Of a stretch of 64,000 nt of DNA, positions 1 through 12,083 are shown in pieces; position 1 is the stretch's first letter; every line of letters starts with the position of its first letter. The position numbers and the translations under genes are program-made. Origin of the DNA: Paramacrobiotus metropolitanus (taxonomy: Eukaryota > Tardigrada > Eutardigrada > Parachela > Macrobiotidae); the NCBI RefSeq assembly GCF_019649055.1, contig NW_026570275.1, forward strand, positions 496,001 to 560,000. Reading direction: 5' to 3'. The notes below the pieces were generated by a model. That model was not told the origin of the DNA, ran no database searches, and saw nothing but the letters and a program-made list of their open reading frames with translations.

Positions 1-29
1 CGACAATGACGAGAGGCCAAGTCAGACGC

Positions 30-335
30 CAGAGTATGGCAGGTGGTCAATATCAATAAGAAGCTGACCGAAGAACAACAGCAGCGAATTAAAGCCATTC
101 TTAATAAATATCGCACTGTGCTTCCAGTTGGAAAAGACATTCTGGGCAGGTGCAAGCTGAACATATTTCCAAAATTGACACATGAAACGGCTCACCAGTG
201 ACATCTCCTGTAAGGGGGTATTCTAACTGGGAATTGGCAGAAATTACCAAGCAGGTAAAATAACTGTTAGAGCTGGGTGTGGTGGAGCCATTCAATTCGG
301 AACACTTCTGGAAAGGTATGGGCAGACCCACCGCC
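30..335 (+). pseudogene. Ty3/gypsy pol fragment, N-terminal edge of reverse transcriptase
   Basis: A conceptual translation with several stops and one frame change resembles the segment just before and at the start of a Ty3/gypsy reverse transcriptase. An amphipathic LTEEQQQRIKAILNKYR stretch is followed by LGRCKL, then after a frame change by EITKQVK and LLELGVVEPFNSEHFWK, the usual 'gVIePs.S.w' block. The similarity stops near base 335 and the polymerase core does not follow on this strand. The neighbouring fragment (515-1190) carries the later RT blocks on the opposite strand, so the two pieces were either inverted or come from separate insertions. No function is expected. Confidence 0.6.
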
Positions 336-514
336 GTTGCTTCGATTGTTGCAAACATGTTGCATAGATATTTTTTAATCCACTTCTCCATCAAATAGCG
401 AATGTTGTCGACGATATTGGCAAAGCTGGACATTTGCATCCCGCGCTTCTCCCCCTTAAGGACTCCTGAGTTACGCAGACGAATCCGTACTCCAAAATCC
501 AGACCAGCAACTGC

Positions 515-1190
515 AAGTAGATTTACCCCAATGAAATTCGACGCTCTTTTTCAACAACTCGGTCAGCGGGGCAACTAGATGAAACTAATTTTCGATATAG
601 GTTTGCCAATAGCGAGTCCCACCAAAAGACTAAATGCCCTTTATTGTTGAGGCACTGCCCATTTCAAAAGCGCAGGAGTTTTTTCTGGGTTGGGCCTGCG
701 CCCTCTCTCATTTATAATATGCCCCAAGAACTTTGTTTCGGGTTCAGAGAATTTACATTTCTCAAGATTTATTGTTGAACCGGAACGGAAAATCCGATCA
801 AAAACCCCTTATAGCCGATATAAGGATTCTACATAGGTATTCCCGATGACTAAGATGTCATTAAGATAATTCAAACACGTTATCCATTTAAGTCCGGCTA
901 ATATACTGTCTGCCAATTTTTGAAATGCCGCAGAGCCGTTGCAAAGGCCTTTGGAATACAGATAAATTGAAATAAACCTCCTGGTGTCACAAATGCCGAT
1001 ATTTCCTCGAGGTATTTGATAAGAGGATTTGCCAAAAAGCTCCCGTCATATCGAATACTTTGAAAAATTTCGCGTTTCCCAACAGATCTTGCACGTCTGA
1101 ATATTAGGTAACGGGTAACTATCCTTATTTGTAATTCTATTTCATGCGCGAAAACCGGAACCATGCAACCTGAGCCATGTTTAAAAACCA
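515..1190 (-). pseudogene. Ty3/gypsy reverse transcriptase relic (palm to connection)
   Basis: Read on the minus strand, the translation contains the gypsy RT block AFVTPGGLFQF, then INLEKCKF, KFLGHIINERG and NPEKT, then LVAPLTELLKK, in the canonical order of an RT running into its connection to RNase H. Several stops and frame changes interrupt it and the catalytic YxDD block is not recognisable, so it is dead. A gag-like piece lies upstream on the same strand (1640-2240), so both probably descend from one minus-strand insertion whose protease region is lost. The RNase H and integrase parts that should follow toward base 1 are not visible. Confidence 0.65.
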
Positions 1191-1639
1191 GCTGCTCGGC
1201 ATGACAGGAGGTCGAGGAATAACTAGCTAATTGACCATTGCCTGACCGACTGACAGGCCTCGGAAATTGTAAATCACTCTTTTCAACTGTAAACTTCAGT
1301 GTGCCTTAGATTTGTTATGACATCGCTTCAGCACACCGTCCGAATCCATTTTCCATCGGCTCCGCAGCCGCCGCTGTTCCGGATCGGTGACACCAAGTTG
1401 AGGTCAAGATGAGATTTAAAGAAGCCACTGGATTATATTGATTAAAGGACATGTTTTGGAATATATGACAGTTTAAATTTTTGGTCTCACACGGTCTGAT
1501 CTGTTACAATGTTGTACTGATATTCCAAAACAAAAGCCAGAAGGATGATGCTTTCTTGTCATTGGCTCTACTCACAAAACATACGTTCTTTGCAGGACTA
1601 TTTCGGTTGTTTCCGAAATAGCACGTTATAGTAAATTGT

Positions 1640-2240
1640 GATGTTTTTCACATACTCTTGTGGAACCGTACATTTTCGCATTCACTACAAGCAAGCAAAA
1701 AAATGAAAATATAAAAATCTTTTTGCCGTCTGCAGTACCATAATTATGCTGACGCAATACGCTCAAATCTAAGAAGGAAATCTACCGCATCTTCTTACGG
1801 AAATCCTAAGAATTTTGGTAAATCTTTAATAGGTGTAATTAGTGAGCGTTGTGGTAACTGCTGTATTAAATTCGGAACGTCTCGAGCCGATGTTGCTGCC
1901 ATTGCTTCTGCAATGGGCGATTCAAATTGTAGATCGTAATCGTCGTATTCGAGCAATATGTCCACCGTCTAGATTTAATATTTGGGAGCTACCATCGGAA
2001 CTAATGTTAGCGTCTATCTCCGGTGATTCAAGAACCGCATCATCTACTAACTCGCCATCGGGATTGTTACTATTGTCTAAAATTTCACTCGCTGACAAAC
2101 CTGTTATCGATGTTGCTTTATGAATTAATCTATCGCTTTCCGCGGATATCGTAAAAATAGATCTGGCTTTAACATCAGTATTGCTTCTGGTTGCTCTTCC
2201 AATGGATGATTGAGGCGGATCAAGGATTTCGACGAATCAA
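1640..2240 (-). pseudogene. Ty3/gypsy gag (capsid) relic
   Basis: On the minus strand a frame contains DLPKFLGFP followed, after one stop, by EDAVDFLLRFERIASA. This is the typical start of a Ty3/gypsy capsid domain (hydrophobic-F-x-G-x-P, then FLxxFExxA). The same frame is open upstream to about 2240 with Ser/Asp-rich sequence. An open plus-strand frame over the same bases (1842-2123) has no real ATG and looks like a shadow. The position upstream of the minus-strand RT relic at 515-1190 fits one broken element. No zinc knuckle or protease was found between them. Confidence 0.5.
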
Positions 2241-3335
2241 GAGCTTGCTGGGCGGCCGGCGGATGCATCGTGTTGGACGTTATTTCTGTTAAATATTAAT
2301 ATTACACGAACGAAAGGTCACAGTAACGATGACTCTCGAATAAAAAACTAAACCATTAATCAATAAGAGGGAGAATACGGCCAGCGGTATGGAAACCAGA
2401 AATGGCGCATTGTGCGCCAACTGCCGATTTGCGCGTTTTTGTACTGGAAACTATAAACTCATCAGATAGCGAACGGCTCGATCAACTGATAATTATCGTT
2501 GCTTTTTAGGGTGTTTGGTAGCCGGTTTGGTTTGGGTGACACGGCCATACTTTCGTTGAGAGCTCAGAGACTGCGCAGTATGTCCCGTCATCTATAACGT
2601 AATACAAATATTGTTAACCAATGTCCATCAGTGTCCGTTCGCTCAGGTATTTACGTTTATGTGTATTGGCTATTGCTGAATAAGATGGACTAATGTTACA
2701 CGATTATTTGACAGTAACCAGTTATAACAACAGAATTTTACTTGCCTTCTTATTAGCACCATGTGTCTTTGTGGCCGATGCCGATCCGCTCGTGGCGCCG
2801 GTAACGTTACAAGCCTCAGTCGACACGGCACTTCCGCTCGGGACAGGAATCTTATGCACTGCCCGAGTTTCTCCAGCCTCTTGGTGCGTGCACGGCTTTC
2901 CGCCAACTCGTGCTGTAGCATGGCCTTTACCTGCTGCGGAACACCTGCTGCGGACTTCTATATAAGGCTGGACATCCTGCCAAGAAAATGACCCTTAAAG
3001 GTGTTCGTACTCTGTCCTGCATTCACGGCTCACCTACCAGCCAAGCCACATGCATTCAGGTTTAATAGCCATAATGGAAATTTATTCTTGACGTTTGTGT
3101 TGCGTGGAATGGAAAACTGTTCCCAGCGGCAACGGAAACCGTAGATCTTTACTATGGAGCCAGCAGGCATATTCGACATGTTGCGACTCGTGGCGAGAAA
3201 TCATTTGGTTGCTAAACTGCAAACCGGGTTGAAACCCATGGTTTTGGATATTCGCTTGCCCTACCGTTGACCAACGGAACAACAAGCAAAAAAATGCTTT
3301 TGCAAAAGAATATTCAAAACTTCTGGATATCAGCC
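2241..3335. other. No gene recognised
   Basis: One 90-codon plus-strand frame (2693-2965) starts with a true ATG and a hydrophobic stretch that could mimic a signal peptide, but the rest is low-complexity and I recognise no domain. I see no splice-like structure, LTR or RNA gene here. Confidence 0.4.
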
Positions 3336-3895
3336 TACAATGCACGACAAAAAGAGGTTGAACCGATCAGTCGGTCCGCGGTTCAAAATAACCTCGCAAC
3401 GACATGCCACCACTAAAACTTGGACGCTTATTCACTACTTTCAGACGCTCGCGCTCCGTGAATATCAAAGTGCAGCTATACTAGTTGGATATCAAAAGGT
3501 GTAGAAAAAAATTTTAAACTTTTTGATACTAAACCTGTGGCTGTTTATGACGAACAGCACAAATTCTAGCCATTTTGCTTTCTCGTAGGCACATCATAGG
3601 ATCTGTGCGCATAACCGTTTGGCTTGCAATCAATGCTTAAGTCTATGGGAAAGCAAAATGGCTAGAATTTGTGCTGTTCGCCATAAACAGCCACAGGTTT
3701 AGTATCAAAAAGTTTAAAACTTTTTTCTACACCTTTTAATATGCAACTAGTATAGCTGCACTTTGATATTCACGGAGCGCGAGCGTCTGAAAGTAGTGAG
3801 GAAGCGTCCAAGTTTTAGTGGTGGCGTGTCGTTGCGAGGTTATTTTGAACCGCGGACCGACTGATCGGTTCAACCTCTTTTTGTCGTACATTGTA
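3336..3895. mobile_element. 560-bp foldback element (long palindrome), TA at both ends
   Basis: Two arms of about 247 bp (3336-3582 and 3649-3895) are near-perfect reverse complements, separated by a 66-bp loop. The outer ends read TACAATG and CATTGTA, so the element may start at CAATG with a TA target duplication, as expected for a Tc1/mariner-type foldback MITE. The arms differ at only a few positions, for example TGCACGA against TGTACGA near the tips and GACGAAC against GGCGAAC near the loop. No ORF spans it. A transcript would form one long hairpin. The family assignment is inferred from the TA only. Confidence 0.8.
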
Positions 3896-4171
3896 ATTCA
3901 GGTTGCTTCAGTGCGTCATTGCCCAGAAATCAACCCGGCTTACGGGCAACCAAAACGGTTGCGTTTCTACTACGCCTGCGAGAATCAAATATTTTATCTC
4001 CTCATGCGCCAGGATCCCGGCTCCCGGAAACGGATTGCGGTGGCTCATGACATCCACCTCGTGCTACTGTACAGTGTGTAGAAATTCGATAAGCTTATTC
4101 GCCTGCAAAAAACAAGAGCCATAAATAAACGAGAATTTGAAATAAGTGTTCAATGGACTGAAAACATACCC

Positions 4172-4384
4172 ATAACACGATCTTCTGCGTCGTCGTGCTC
4201 AGCGATCGGTGAGCATAGCACGCCTTTCGCTTCAGGCTGCGGAAACCACACGAGAAACTCCGAGCGATAGTTTGTGCGGACCAGCCCAACAGATACGGTT
4301 ATCTGCTTGAAGGACATCCGTCCGAAAACGATGAACAACAACAAGGCAAAGGAAATGCCCTTCTTACAAAGTCTTATTGGCTCC
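4172..4384 (-). CDS. Candidate internal exon, function unknown
   Basis: An open minus-strand frame of about 70 codons ends at a strong 5' splice-site match (G|GTATGTTT) near 4172. It contains a hydrophobic stretch ISFALLLFIVF, then a polar region with EFLVWFPQPEAKG and AEHDDAED. The first in-frame ATG is internal. I recognise no family and see no obvious next exon on the lower-coordinate side. The call rests only on frame openness, amino-acid composition and the donor. Confidence 0.22.
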
Positions 4385-5485
4385 GTCTAATGGTTGATCG
4401 ACGGGCGATGACTAAGCGACAGTGTTCAGCGGCCAGGTAGTAGTCGGTACTGTATGTTTATCGAGCCGATAACCATAGAATACCTGTTACGTGCCGCTAA
4501 TGGGTTAAATTGTGCCATTAGTCTCGCAGTGTCGCGCGGACAAAGAGAGACTAGGAAGAGAGGGAAAGCAGTCATCAAGACGTCGCAAGATATTAGCGAC
4601 AATTGCCGAGCAACCAGTTAAGTTAGTAAGATACGACTGACCGAACAAGTTTTACGTCGGTATACATTGTACAGTAAGCATGTAGTGGACCATGCATATA
4701 GCAAGTGCGCCATCTACAGAAAAATCTGACCGCCCGTTATGATTAATAATAGACATCGAAACAATTCGTAAATAATCGACAATATGCGAATTGAGACAGA
4801 TGTGGTGAAGCAATTGTACGTACGATTGGTCAGGAAAAATATGCAAAGCAACGCAACTTGATTACATTCCAAATTAAAGCGTTTGTATCCCACTAATGTT
4901 TACATATAGTATAGCTGCAGATTATTTTCGATTATTTCGTACAGCGGCTGCGGGTGCATCGTCGATTGCCGGTAAGGCGGGCGGGGCGATGTCAGGTGCC
5001 GGCCTACCGGTGGCAGCAGGAGTGGGATGACGTCCGCGCGGCCGGATAGACCGATAATCACGTGAAATTATGGATCGCCAAGTCACGTTATGGATCCTGG
5101 TACCCCACATCAAGCAAGCATAATCGCATCAGCGCAGAACACTATCATGTATTCTCTTTTTGATGCGCTTACGAGAAGCTACATCGTTCGCTCATACTGA
5201 AGAAATGGATTGGGTGGAACATAGAACAACAGTTTACGCCACTACTGTTACAATTCACAAGCCAATGTTCTTACGTGCGTCGCTTTTCTGTACGAGGACA
5301 GTGTTAGTATTCGTGACCACCTAAAAAACGAGCGACAATTCGCGATCACCTGCCCTGGTCGTGCAGCGCGGGCATTCCATTATGTTTGCAATTATTTCGT
5401 AAACATAATCAAAATCACAAAACTTTCTTTCTGTACCACCGCAGACTAATCACACAATTTAAAACTATGAAACTGATCGCTATGA
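4385..5485. other. No gene recognised
   Basis: Mixed unique sequence. A GC-rich patch at 4925-5045 opens a Pro/Ala-rich minus-strand frame of about 62 codons (4922-5110) of doubtful reality. Nothing else can be supported. Confidence 0.35.
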
Positions 5486-5782
5486 CACCGCTTTTCCGTA
5501 GTACGACTCTGGTAAATAACACTGTACATAAATGCTCGAACACTGTATTGCTGCTTTTCGTTTCAAAACGTTTCCCGATCGACAAGGTTTTATGGCAAAA
5601 GCCATACGATCATCGTAAGATTCGGGCAAAGGCATTTCATCGACAAATTCTTCCACACAGTCCGCACTCAAAGGTGGTCCTGACACAGCGCTAATACGCG
5701 CATATGAAATCTTCAGCGCAGGTGCAGAAAACAAACTGGCAGGCATTAGTAACTCTTCGCAGACATTCTTTCCAGAATCCAT
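5486..5782 (-). CDS. Candidate first exon, function unknown
   Basis: An ATG at 5782 opens a minus-strand frame of about 100 codons. The first 80 codons look protein-like: acidic patches such as ADCVEEFVDEMPLPESYDD, then a basic NVLKRKAA. The last 20 codons look like intron or UTR read-through. No domain is recognised, and the opposite strand is open over the same interval (5386-5694), which weakens the case. Confidence 0.25.
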
Positions 5783-7273
5783 GTAACCATATGAATGTTC
5801 ATGATGAAAAAAAACCCTACTTTTTCCATTTTTGAAAGCTTACTGTATAATCAGACATCAGAATAATTAATTAACAGCTGCTGGAACCACAAAGAAACTT
5901 ATAAGGAAAACGAAAACAAATCCAGCCCTCACAATTTACCGACGACGAGCACAAAACAGCAGACCGAATTTATCGGCTGATCAGTGATCATCGCAGTTTT
6001 ACTGTGGTGCTTGCGGACTGCCGACCCATGGTAGCTGGCTGTACTGCACACGTGCCCGGTGATTACGAATTCTCGCTCAATTTTCATGTGATCACGAATA
6101 CTACGCCTACCCTCGTACAGTTTCAGAAAATCGCGCTTGTTTCGCTGCCACTTCTCTCCCCTTAAGACGTCCCCAACTGAGCAGCACCCAAGTGGGGCTT
6201 GTGTTATACCTTGACTTTGGCCTAACCTTGTCTGGAAGGATAGACGACAGTGACGTTAGCGCACAGCTCAGCGGGCCGTACGTTGTAACTAATTATTTTC
6301 CAATATTAGCGAGCCTATCCACCATTAATTATTCTAATTAGTTTTTCTAATTCTTGCGACGTTTGCGCTGTTGTCGGTCTGGTAGGGATTAAGCTGGGAA
6401 ACATGGACGGTGCCACGGCACTTTGGGTCGCTTCAACGTTCAACCGGCATTGACAGGTTTGGCACAGTCAGCACAGTACTTCTGCACCACAAAGGATCAT
6501 TCGCTCCTTCCGCTCATTTAGTCGGGTGAATCCTTACACAGACTCAGACAACCAGCAAAAGTTCCTGACATGCTGTGTTGTGATTTCTTCGCGCCCCTTG
6601 AGCGGAAGAAGTACGCCGGCCCAAATCGACAGATGCCAGATGTTTCCGATTAAACAAACCCTGTGTTTAAGTTCAAATAAAACTGCTCGGAGAAGACGCT
6701 GTTCGGCCTTGAAGAATTAAACATTTCATAAAAGAAGCCAATCCGCATCGAGATAATTCCTATAATCAGTGTTATGCATTGATACCGTTCCATGCAAAGT
6801 TTGCAGTTTTGTCTCACCGCGTACAGGCCAAGCCAACCATTTCCGTGTAACGTCCATGGCACTGGATGCTCACTAGCTTATAGAACAAAAATTTAACCGG
6901 TGCACGAATCTGATTAATGATCACATGAAGATTGAAAAACTGGTATGCCAATCTTAGCAAAATCCGCGGTATGCCCCGCGACGTTTGCTAGAAATCATCC
7001 TCCAGAACGAGTTTGTCGCGTCCCATGGTATTCCAGCTTCCGGTATAACACCACTGTCTGACGCATTGGTCTTGTCGGAGAGGGCAAATGCGGCTTCCTT
7101 CTAAAAAAAAGTGTTTGAACAATTATTAACCTCTTATTCTGCACAATAACCTTGATATAATGTGCAAGAAAATGATTCAGCCTTTAATATCACCCGTAAA
7201 GCGCTGTTATATCAGTCCGCACTTTTGTTGTCTTGCCTGCTAATTTTTTTTTAAATCGCTACTAAGTTTTATC
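5783..7273. other. No gene recognised
   Basis: Only short frames occur here on both strands, with no domain or splice pattern that I can defend. No LTR for the gypsy element that follows was found in this stretch. Confidence 0.4.
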
Positions 7274-8788
7274 TTGCTGGTACCGTACGTATATCCGGCG
7301 TCGCACATCGCCGTCGCACGTCGCCGTCGCCGTCGAAATAACGTCGCAATAAATGTGGACTTATCTCAGGTCCAGGTTTCTAATCTGGACGTGCATAAGC
7401 CGAAGATTGATGCACAAACATGGATGTGTGTGCTCAATGTTAATCACCGGCAGACCAAGGTCATGACTGATACCGGGGCAAGTATTTCGATAATTCCGCT
7501 TAAATTAGCTCAAAAGATGGGTTTAGCAGTAATGCGGTGCGATGATCATATGGAAGAAATGATGGTAGATTCTGCATAAGAAAATTTATGTAAAGTGGAG
7601 CCCTTATCTGCATTAATTACGATTCGTGAATTTGGTACGATTTTTGAACACACGTGTACAGTTAGTTCCAAAGTTGATCGTGATCATATCATTTTGGGAA
7701 TGGATTTCCTTTTTGGGAAACCATTTGCCCTTGATTTTAACACTATGTCTTTGCGTCTTTGCTGCCGAGACGAGGAGCGTCATGCGTACACAAAGCGTAC
7801 TAGGTATAGGTTTCACGAGATGATTAAATTTCATCACTTTAATCCCGCAGCAGCGCCATACATTTTGGAAACTCAGGCAATTCTGGCGTTATTACGTACG
7901 AGGCCTTTGGGGCTTCCACCTTATGCTGAAAATGCTGAATTTGTAACGTATGAAACAGCACATAACGTTTTCGCCGACGCACCAAAAGAGTGGAGTCAGG
8001 CTGGAGTGAATGATGCTAATGTAAGATGGCCGAGAGAGCCAGAATCGTTCGATTTTGATGAAGAAATTCAGAATAATAACCCGCCCATAGATTCGTATGC
8101 GATTAATGCTAATTCTGCAAAAATTCGTAAAACTGTTCGAAAATTGAAAGTAAATCCCGCGAATAATTTTAAACAATCTGAAAACGAGAATCAGGGACGG
8201 ACGCAAGCAAGTTTGCGGGGGCATAAGAATCAGTCTTGGTCGGATAATATTATCAGTCCTCAGTTTTCCGGTAGTAATGGTCAAGTTTGCGGGGGTGTTG
8301 CTGGTAGCTCAGCAGGAATACCGCCCGGTAATTCAGTGCCGAAACGTAATTCCTGTAGTACAGGCAATAACGTGCGAAATTCACAGTTCAATCAGAATAC
8401 GAGTACTAGACAGCCAGTTGAGAGGAAGGTTCAGGAATTAACTATTGGCGGTAAAAAGTTAAATATTGTGTCAGTAAACCAGCGTGGCAGCGGTAGCGGA
8501 AATTTTCAGAATAATATTGAAGCACAATGTAGAGGTACGTCACAACGTATTAAGAGAGATCCAAATTTTAAAAATTGGATGACTCCGCGTGTAGATCCGA
8601 AATTTAAGGATTATATTCCCTCGTTTGATCAATTTCATGATATTAAATTCTGGCGTGAACAGCAGAAAATTCAGAAAGATTCGAAGAGTTGGTATCATAT
8701 GTTTACCCATCCAGGAAAAGCGGATACTAAATTTATAAGAGAAGAAATTAATGACTTCGCCGTACGTGATGGTGTGGTTATATCGTAA
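7274..8788 (+). pseudogene. Retroelement aspartic protease plus Asn-rich linker
   Basis: The first part carries the catalytic motif VMTDTGASISIIP of retropepsins. After an in-frame TAA at 7577-7579 the same frame continues with HIILGMDFLFGKPFALDF, which matches the C-terminal 'ILGxDfL' block of the same protease, so the stop cuts the domain in two. The remaining roughly 330 codons are Asn/Gln/Ser-rich with basic patches and no zinc knuckle, and end in a segment with FKNWMTPRVDPKFKDYI. In typical gypsy elements the protease leads quickly into RT, so this linker is unusually long. At 8751-8788 the meaningful frame moves by one base. Confidence 0.65.
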
Positions 8789-9572
8789 AAATGACGCTAG
8801 AGCTTCTAACCCGAGAATTTTTGTCCCATTTAATTGGAGAGAGAAGTTAATTCAGAGATTACATTTGGTTACTAAGCACGATAATTTATTGCAAGATACG
8901 ACAACTTATCGTTACTTGGTTGAAAACTTTTACTGGTTTGAAATGTTGTTACAAATTGATCAAGTAGAACGGGAGTGTGAATTATGTAACCAGAGGCGTC
9001 AAGGCGCAGTGTTGTCTTAGAATACCGGGAGTAATTACGGTACGCAGTATGTGGTGGATCCGAGGTTTTCTAATAGATTTGCGCTATTAAAAGACAACGT
9101 AGCCGAGTTCGTAAATTGGCAGTTTGTACCGGCTAATGACAGTCAAGACGTTTATATGGGTAAAGCGCCGATCTCAGCGGCAGATCACCGCGCTATGGCA
9201 CAGTTGGATGCAAACAAGTTAGCTCGAGCTAGGAAGTTACCGGCAGGAGTATCTAAGGTTGATACGTCAAAATTTGTGAATATTAAGCAGAGAAGCGGTA
9301 ATGTACGTAAAGAAAAATTTGCGAATAATGTAGCTGGGCAGCAAACGCAAACAGGTATGGGTACTGAAAATCAGAATGGAAATTCTGGTAATGAACCGCA
9401 GAACGAGATTCCAACATTAGAGGAAACACGGCGAAACCGGCCGAAGCCGATTGCAGAATTTAATAGGATTGAATTGGTGCCGCAGCATGAACATGAAGTC
9501 AATATTCAGCCTCGTACGAAAGGAATAATTCGGGCGAAAATCAATAAGTCGAATGAGGAAATTGCAGATTAG
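8751..9572 (+). pseudogene. H2C2-type zinc motif followed by linker, upstream of RT
   Basis: This frame contains FVPFNWREKLIQRLHLVTKH, a run including ENFYWFEMLLQIDQVE, then CELCNQRR. That is the pattern of the integrase N-terminal zinc-binding domain (H-x4-H-x32-C-x2-C, His 38 and 43, Cys 76 and 79 of the frame), including the 'R..L....H......FYW......C..C' skeleton of the true integrase at 11740-11910. A TAG at 9018-9020 interrupts it. The frame then runs through a hydrophilic linker to a TAG at 9570-9572, directly followed by GTAAGT. Either this is a duplicated integrase domain or a distinct zinc domain of this lineage. I favour duplication. Confidence 0.55.
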
Positions 9573-12083
9573 GTAAGTAAAGACTTAGTTGAACATAATT
9601 TTGAATACGAAGGTAAACGAGTCGGTCAACTTTTACTGTTTGAAGGGGTTATCGACGTAAGTGAAAAAGGCTTTTGCCGTATACCTGTTATGAATATGTC
9701 AGATGAACGTATAGAATTTGATCAAAATTTTAACCTGGGAAATTTATCGCTTGTTGAGGAAGTTTATAATGTTGACTCGAAAGAATTTAAAGAAAACTAT
9801 CACGATGCAGTATGTAGTGTAGCTACCACTGGTGAGTGTATGGCTATGAATATTCATAAAAAGCCCGACGATAATATAATTGAGGCGGAAACGGAAAAAA
9901 CTTTCAGTAAAATTAAATTGGGAAATTTAGCGAATGAGGAAGATAAAGCAGATTTTAAGCGGTCAGTGTATAAGGCTAAAGGTGTGTTACCGACTAAGGA
10001 TAGGCCAGTTGGCTGTTGTACTATTTATAAGCATCCGGTAAATACGGGAGATAGTCCGCCTGTTAAGTCTCCGCCGTATCGTACATCCTTGGAAGACCGT
10101 AAGTGGTTAAGATCAAAGACAGAAGAGATGATTAAGGACGGAATAATTGAACCTACGAATTCTCCGTGGGGAAGTCCTAATTGTATTGTGAAAAATAAAG
10201 ATGGGTCACGTAGGTCGACGGTGGATTTTCGTAAATTAAATACTAAACTATTGGGAAGTAGCTATCCGTTACCGAGAGTCGATGATATTTTGAACGCACT
10301 TCGAGGAGCGACAGTTTTCAGTAAAATTGATTTAAAAAGCGGTTTTTGGCAAATTAAGCTTAAGGATGAAGATAAGCAAAAAGCAACTATGTTAGGTGAA
10401 GACTTTCAGTATCAATACACAGTACTACCTTTCGGGATGAAAGATGCTCCAGCGGCATTTCAGCGCGCCATGAACCTTTCACTTGTTGGTATTAAATGGA
10501 AGAATGCGTTAGTTTTTATCGACGATATTATTTGTTATAGTAAGAATAAAGCGCAGCATAAGGAAGATATTGAAGAAATACTGTTACGATTAGAAGAGTG
10601 CGGCTGGACTATTATTCCAGACAAATGTGAATTTTTTGTTGATAGAATTAGTTTTCTTGGTCATGTTGTTGATAAGGATGGAATTTCGTGTGATCCGGAG
10701 AAAACGGAAGCGGTGCAGAAGTTTCGTCCGTTCCAGGACAGGAAAGATATTATGCGGTTTTTAGGTATGGTCGGTTACTACCGACAGTTTATTGACCACT
10801 TTCAGGAGAAGGCAGAACCGTTGCAACGGTTGATTCCTAAGAAAGCGCAATTTAAATGGGGTCAGGAACAGGATGGAGCAGTAAAAGCCCTCAAGAAAGC
10901 GTTAATGGAAGCTCCGGTATCAGCACGGTTTGATCCGGAAGCTAAGACGAAAATTCATGTAGATGCGAGTAGAATAGCAGTCGGTGCAGTATTGCAGCAA
11001 GAAATTAATGGTGAGTGGAAACCGGTAGCATTTTTAAGTAAGGTAATATCTGGTTCGCAGAAGAAAAATTATTTCCCGACAGAACTTGAAGCTTTTGGTT
11101 TAGTTTCGGCTTTTAAGAAATGGAAACATTATATTGGTGATAAGTACGTTGAAGTCCATACGGACCATCAAGCGTTAACGTTTCTGCATAATTTAAACGA
11201 CATGGGGAGTCGTATCGGCCGATGGGCACTTTATCTTCAGCAGTTTAATATTAAGCTAGAGTATGTAAAAGGCAAAGATAACGTCATAGCAGATGCATTA
11301 TCGCGTAATCCGGGCAATCAGCCGGAACCGGCATCTAATGAGTCGGATGTAGAAGTTGATTATAGAGAAGGTGAACCGTTTAATGGTGATGAGAATTTGC
11401 AAAGGCAGTGCGAGAAAGTGAGGTTACGTGAAGCTGAGATTGAATCTAGTAGATTGCAATGTATGACTATGGAAGTCAGAGCATTTACTCCTAATGACCA
11501 GAATGGTCCGGCAGGAATTAAGCAGTATATGTTCGTACCACAGGATAAGGCACAGTTTTGGGCAAATGAGCAGTCTATGGATCCTGCTATTCAGAGATGG
11601 CGTAATGCAGCTAAAAAAGAAGCTGATGGTATTAAATTAGCACCGTTCGAAATTAAGCAATTGAAAAAATTAGTTTTAAGACAGGGAGTATTGTATTACC
11701 GATATACCATGGAAGGCAAAGAATATTTTATGTTTTCTGTACCTTTTCAGTGGCGATTGAAATTTCTTCAGGAAAATCATGATAAAGTACATAGTGCACA
11801 TTTAGGTGTCACTCCGACATTTTTGAGAATGTACAGACATTTTTATTGGCCTGGTATGAGAATTGATATTGAGAAGTACTGTAAGTCATGTGTACAGTGT
11901 CAGGCGATTAACCCGCAAAACACAGCAACACCCGGTTATATGATGACGAACCCGATCGTAGAACCGCGTTCAGCATGGGCGATTGATATTGCACCAGCGC
12001 TCCCTACCAGTAAAGAAGAGAAGAAGAATATTATTATTGCAGTAGATTATGGGTCAAAATATGTTGTTATGGAAGCATTATAA
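9573..12083 (+). pseudogene. Ty3/gypsy reverse transcriptase, RNase H and integrase N-terminus
   Basis: From the ATG at 9690 the open frame is 797 codons. RT occupies roughly residues 125-345, with SPWGSPNCIVKNKDGS, ATVFSKIDLKSGFWQI, VLPFGMKDAPAAFQ and the catalytic FIDD at 276-279. RNase H follows with Asp425, Glu466, Asp492 and Asp535. The integrase H2C2 zinc domain is at about 697-737 (His/His, then CKSCVQC), and the first catalytic Asp (AWAIDIAP) is at 766. A TAA at 12081 ends the frame inside the integrase core, but the next codons continue the core in frame. Between 9573 and 9690 the same frame is also open and reads EGVIDVSEKGFCRIPVMN. RT and RNase H look chemically intact; integrase does not. 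Confidence 0.85.

Noticed and set aside
1842-2123. 93-codon plus-strand frame
   Set aside because: It lacks an ATG start and overlaps the minus-strand gag relic.
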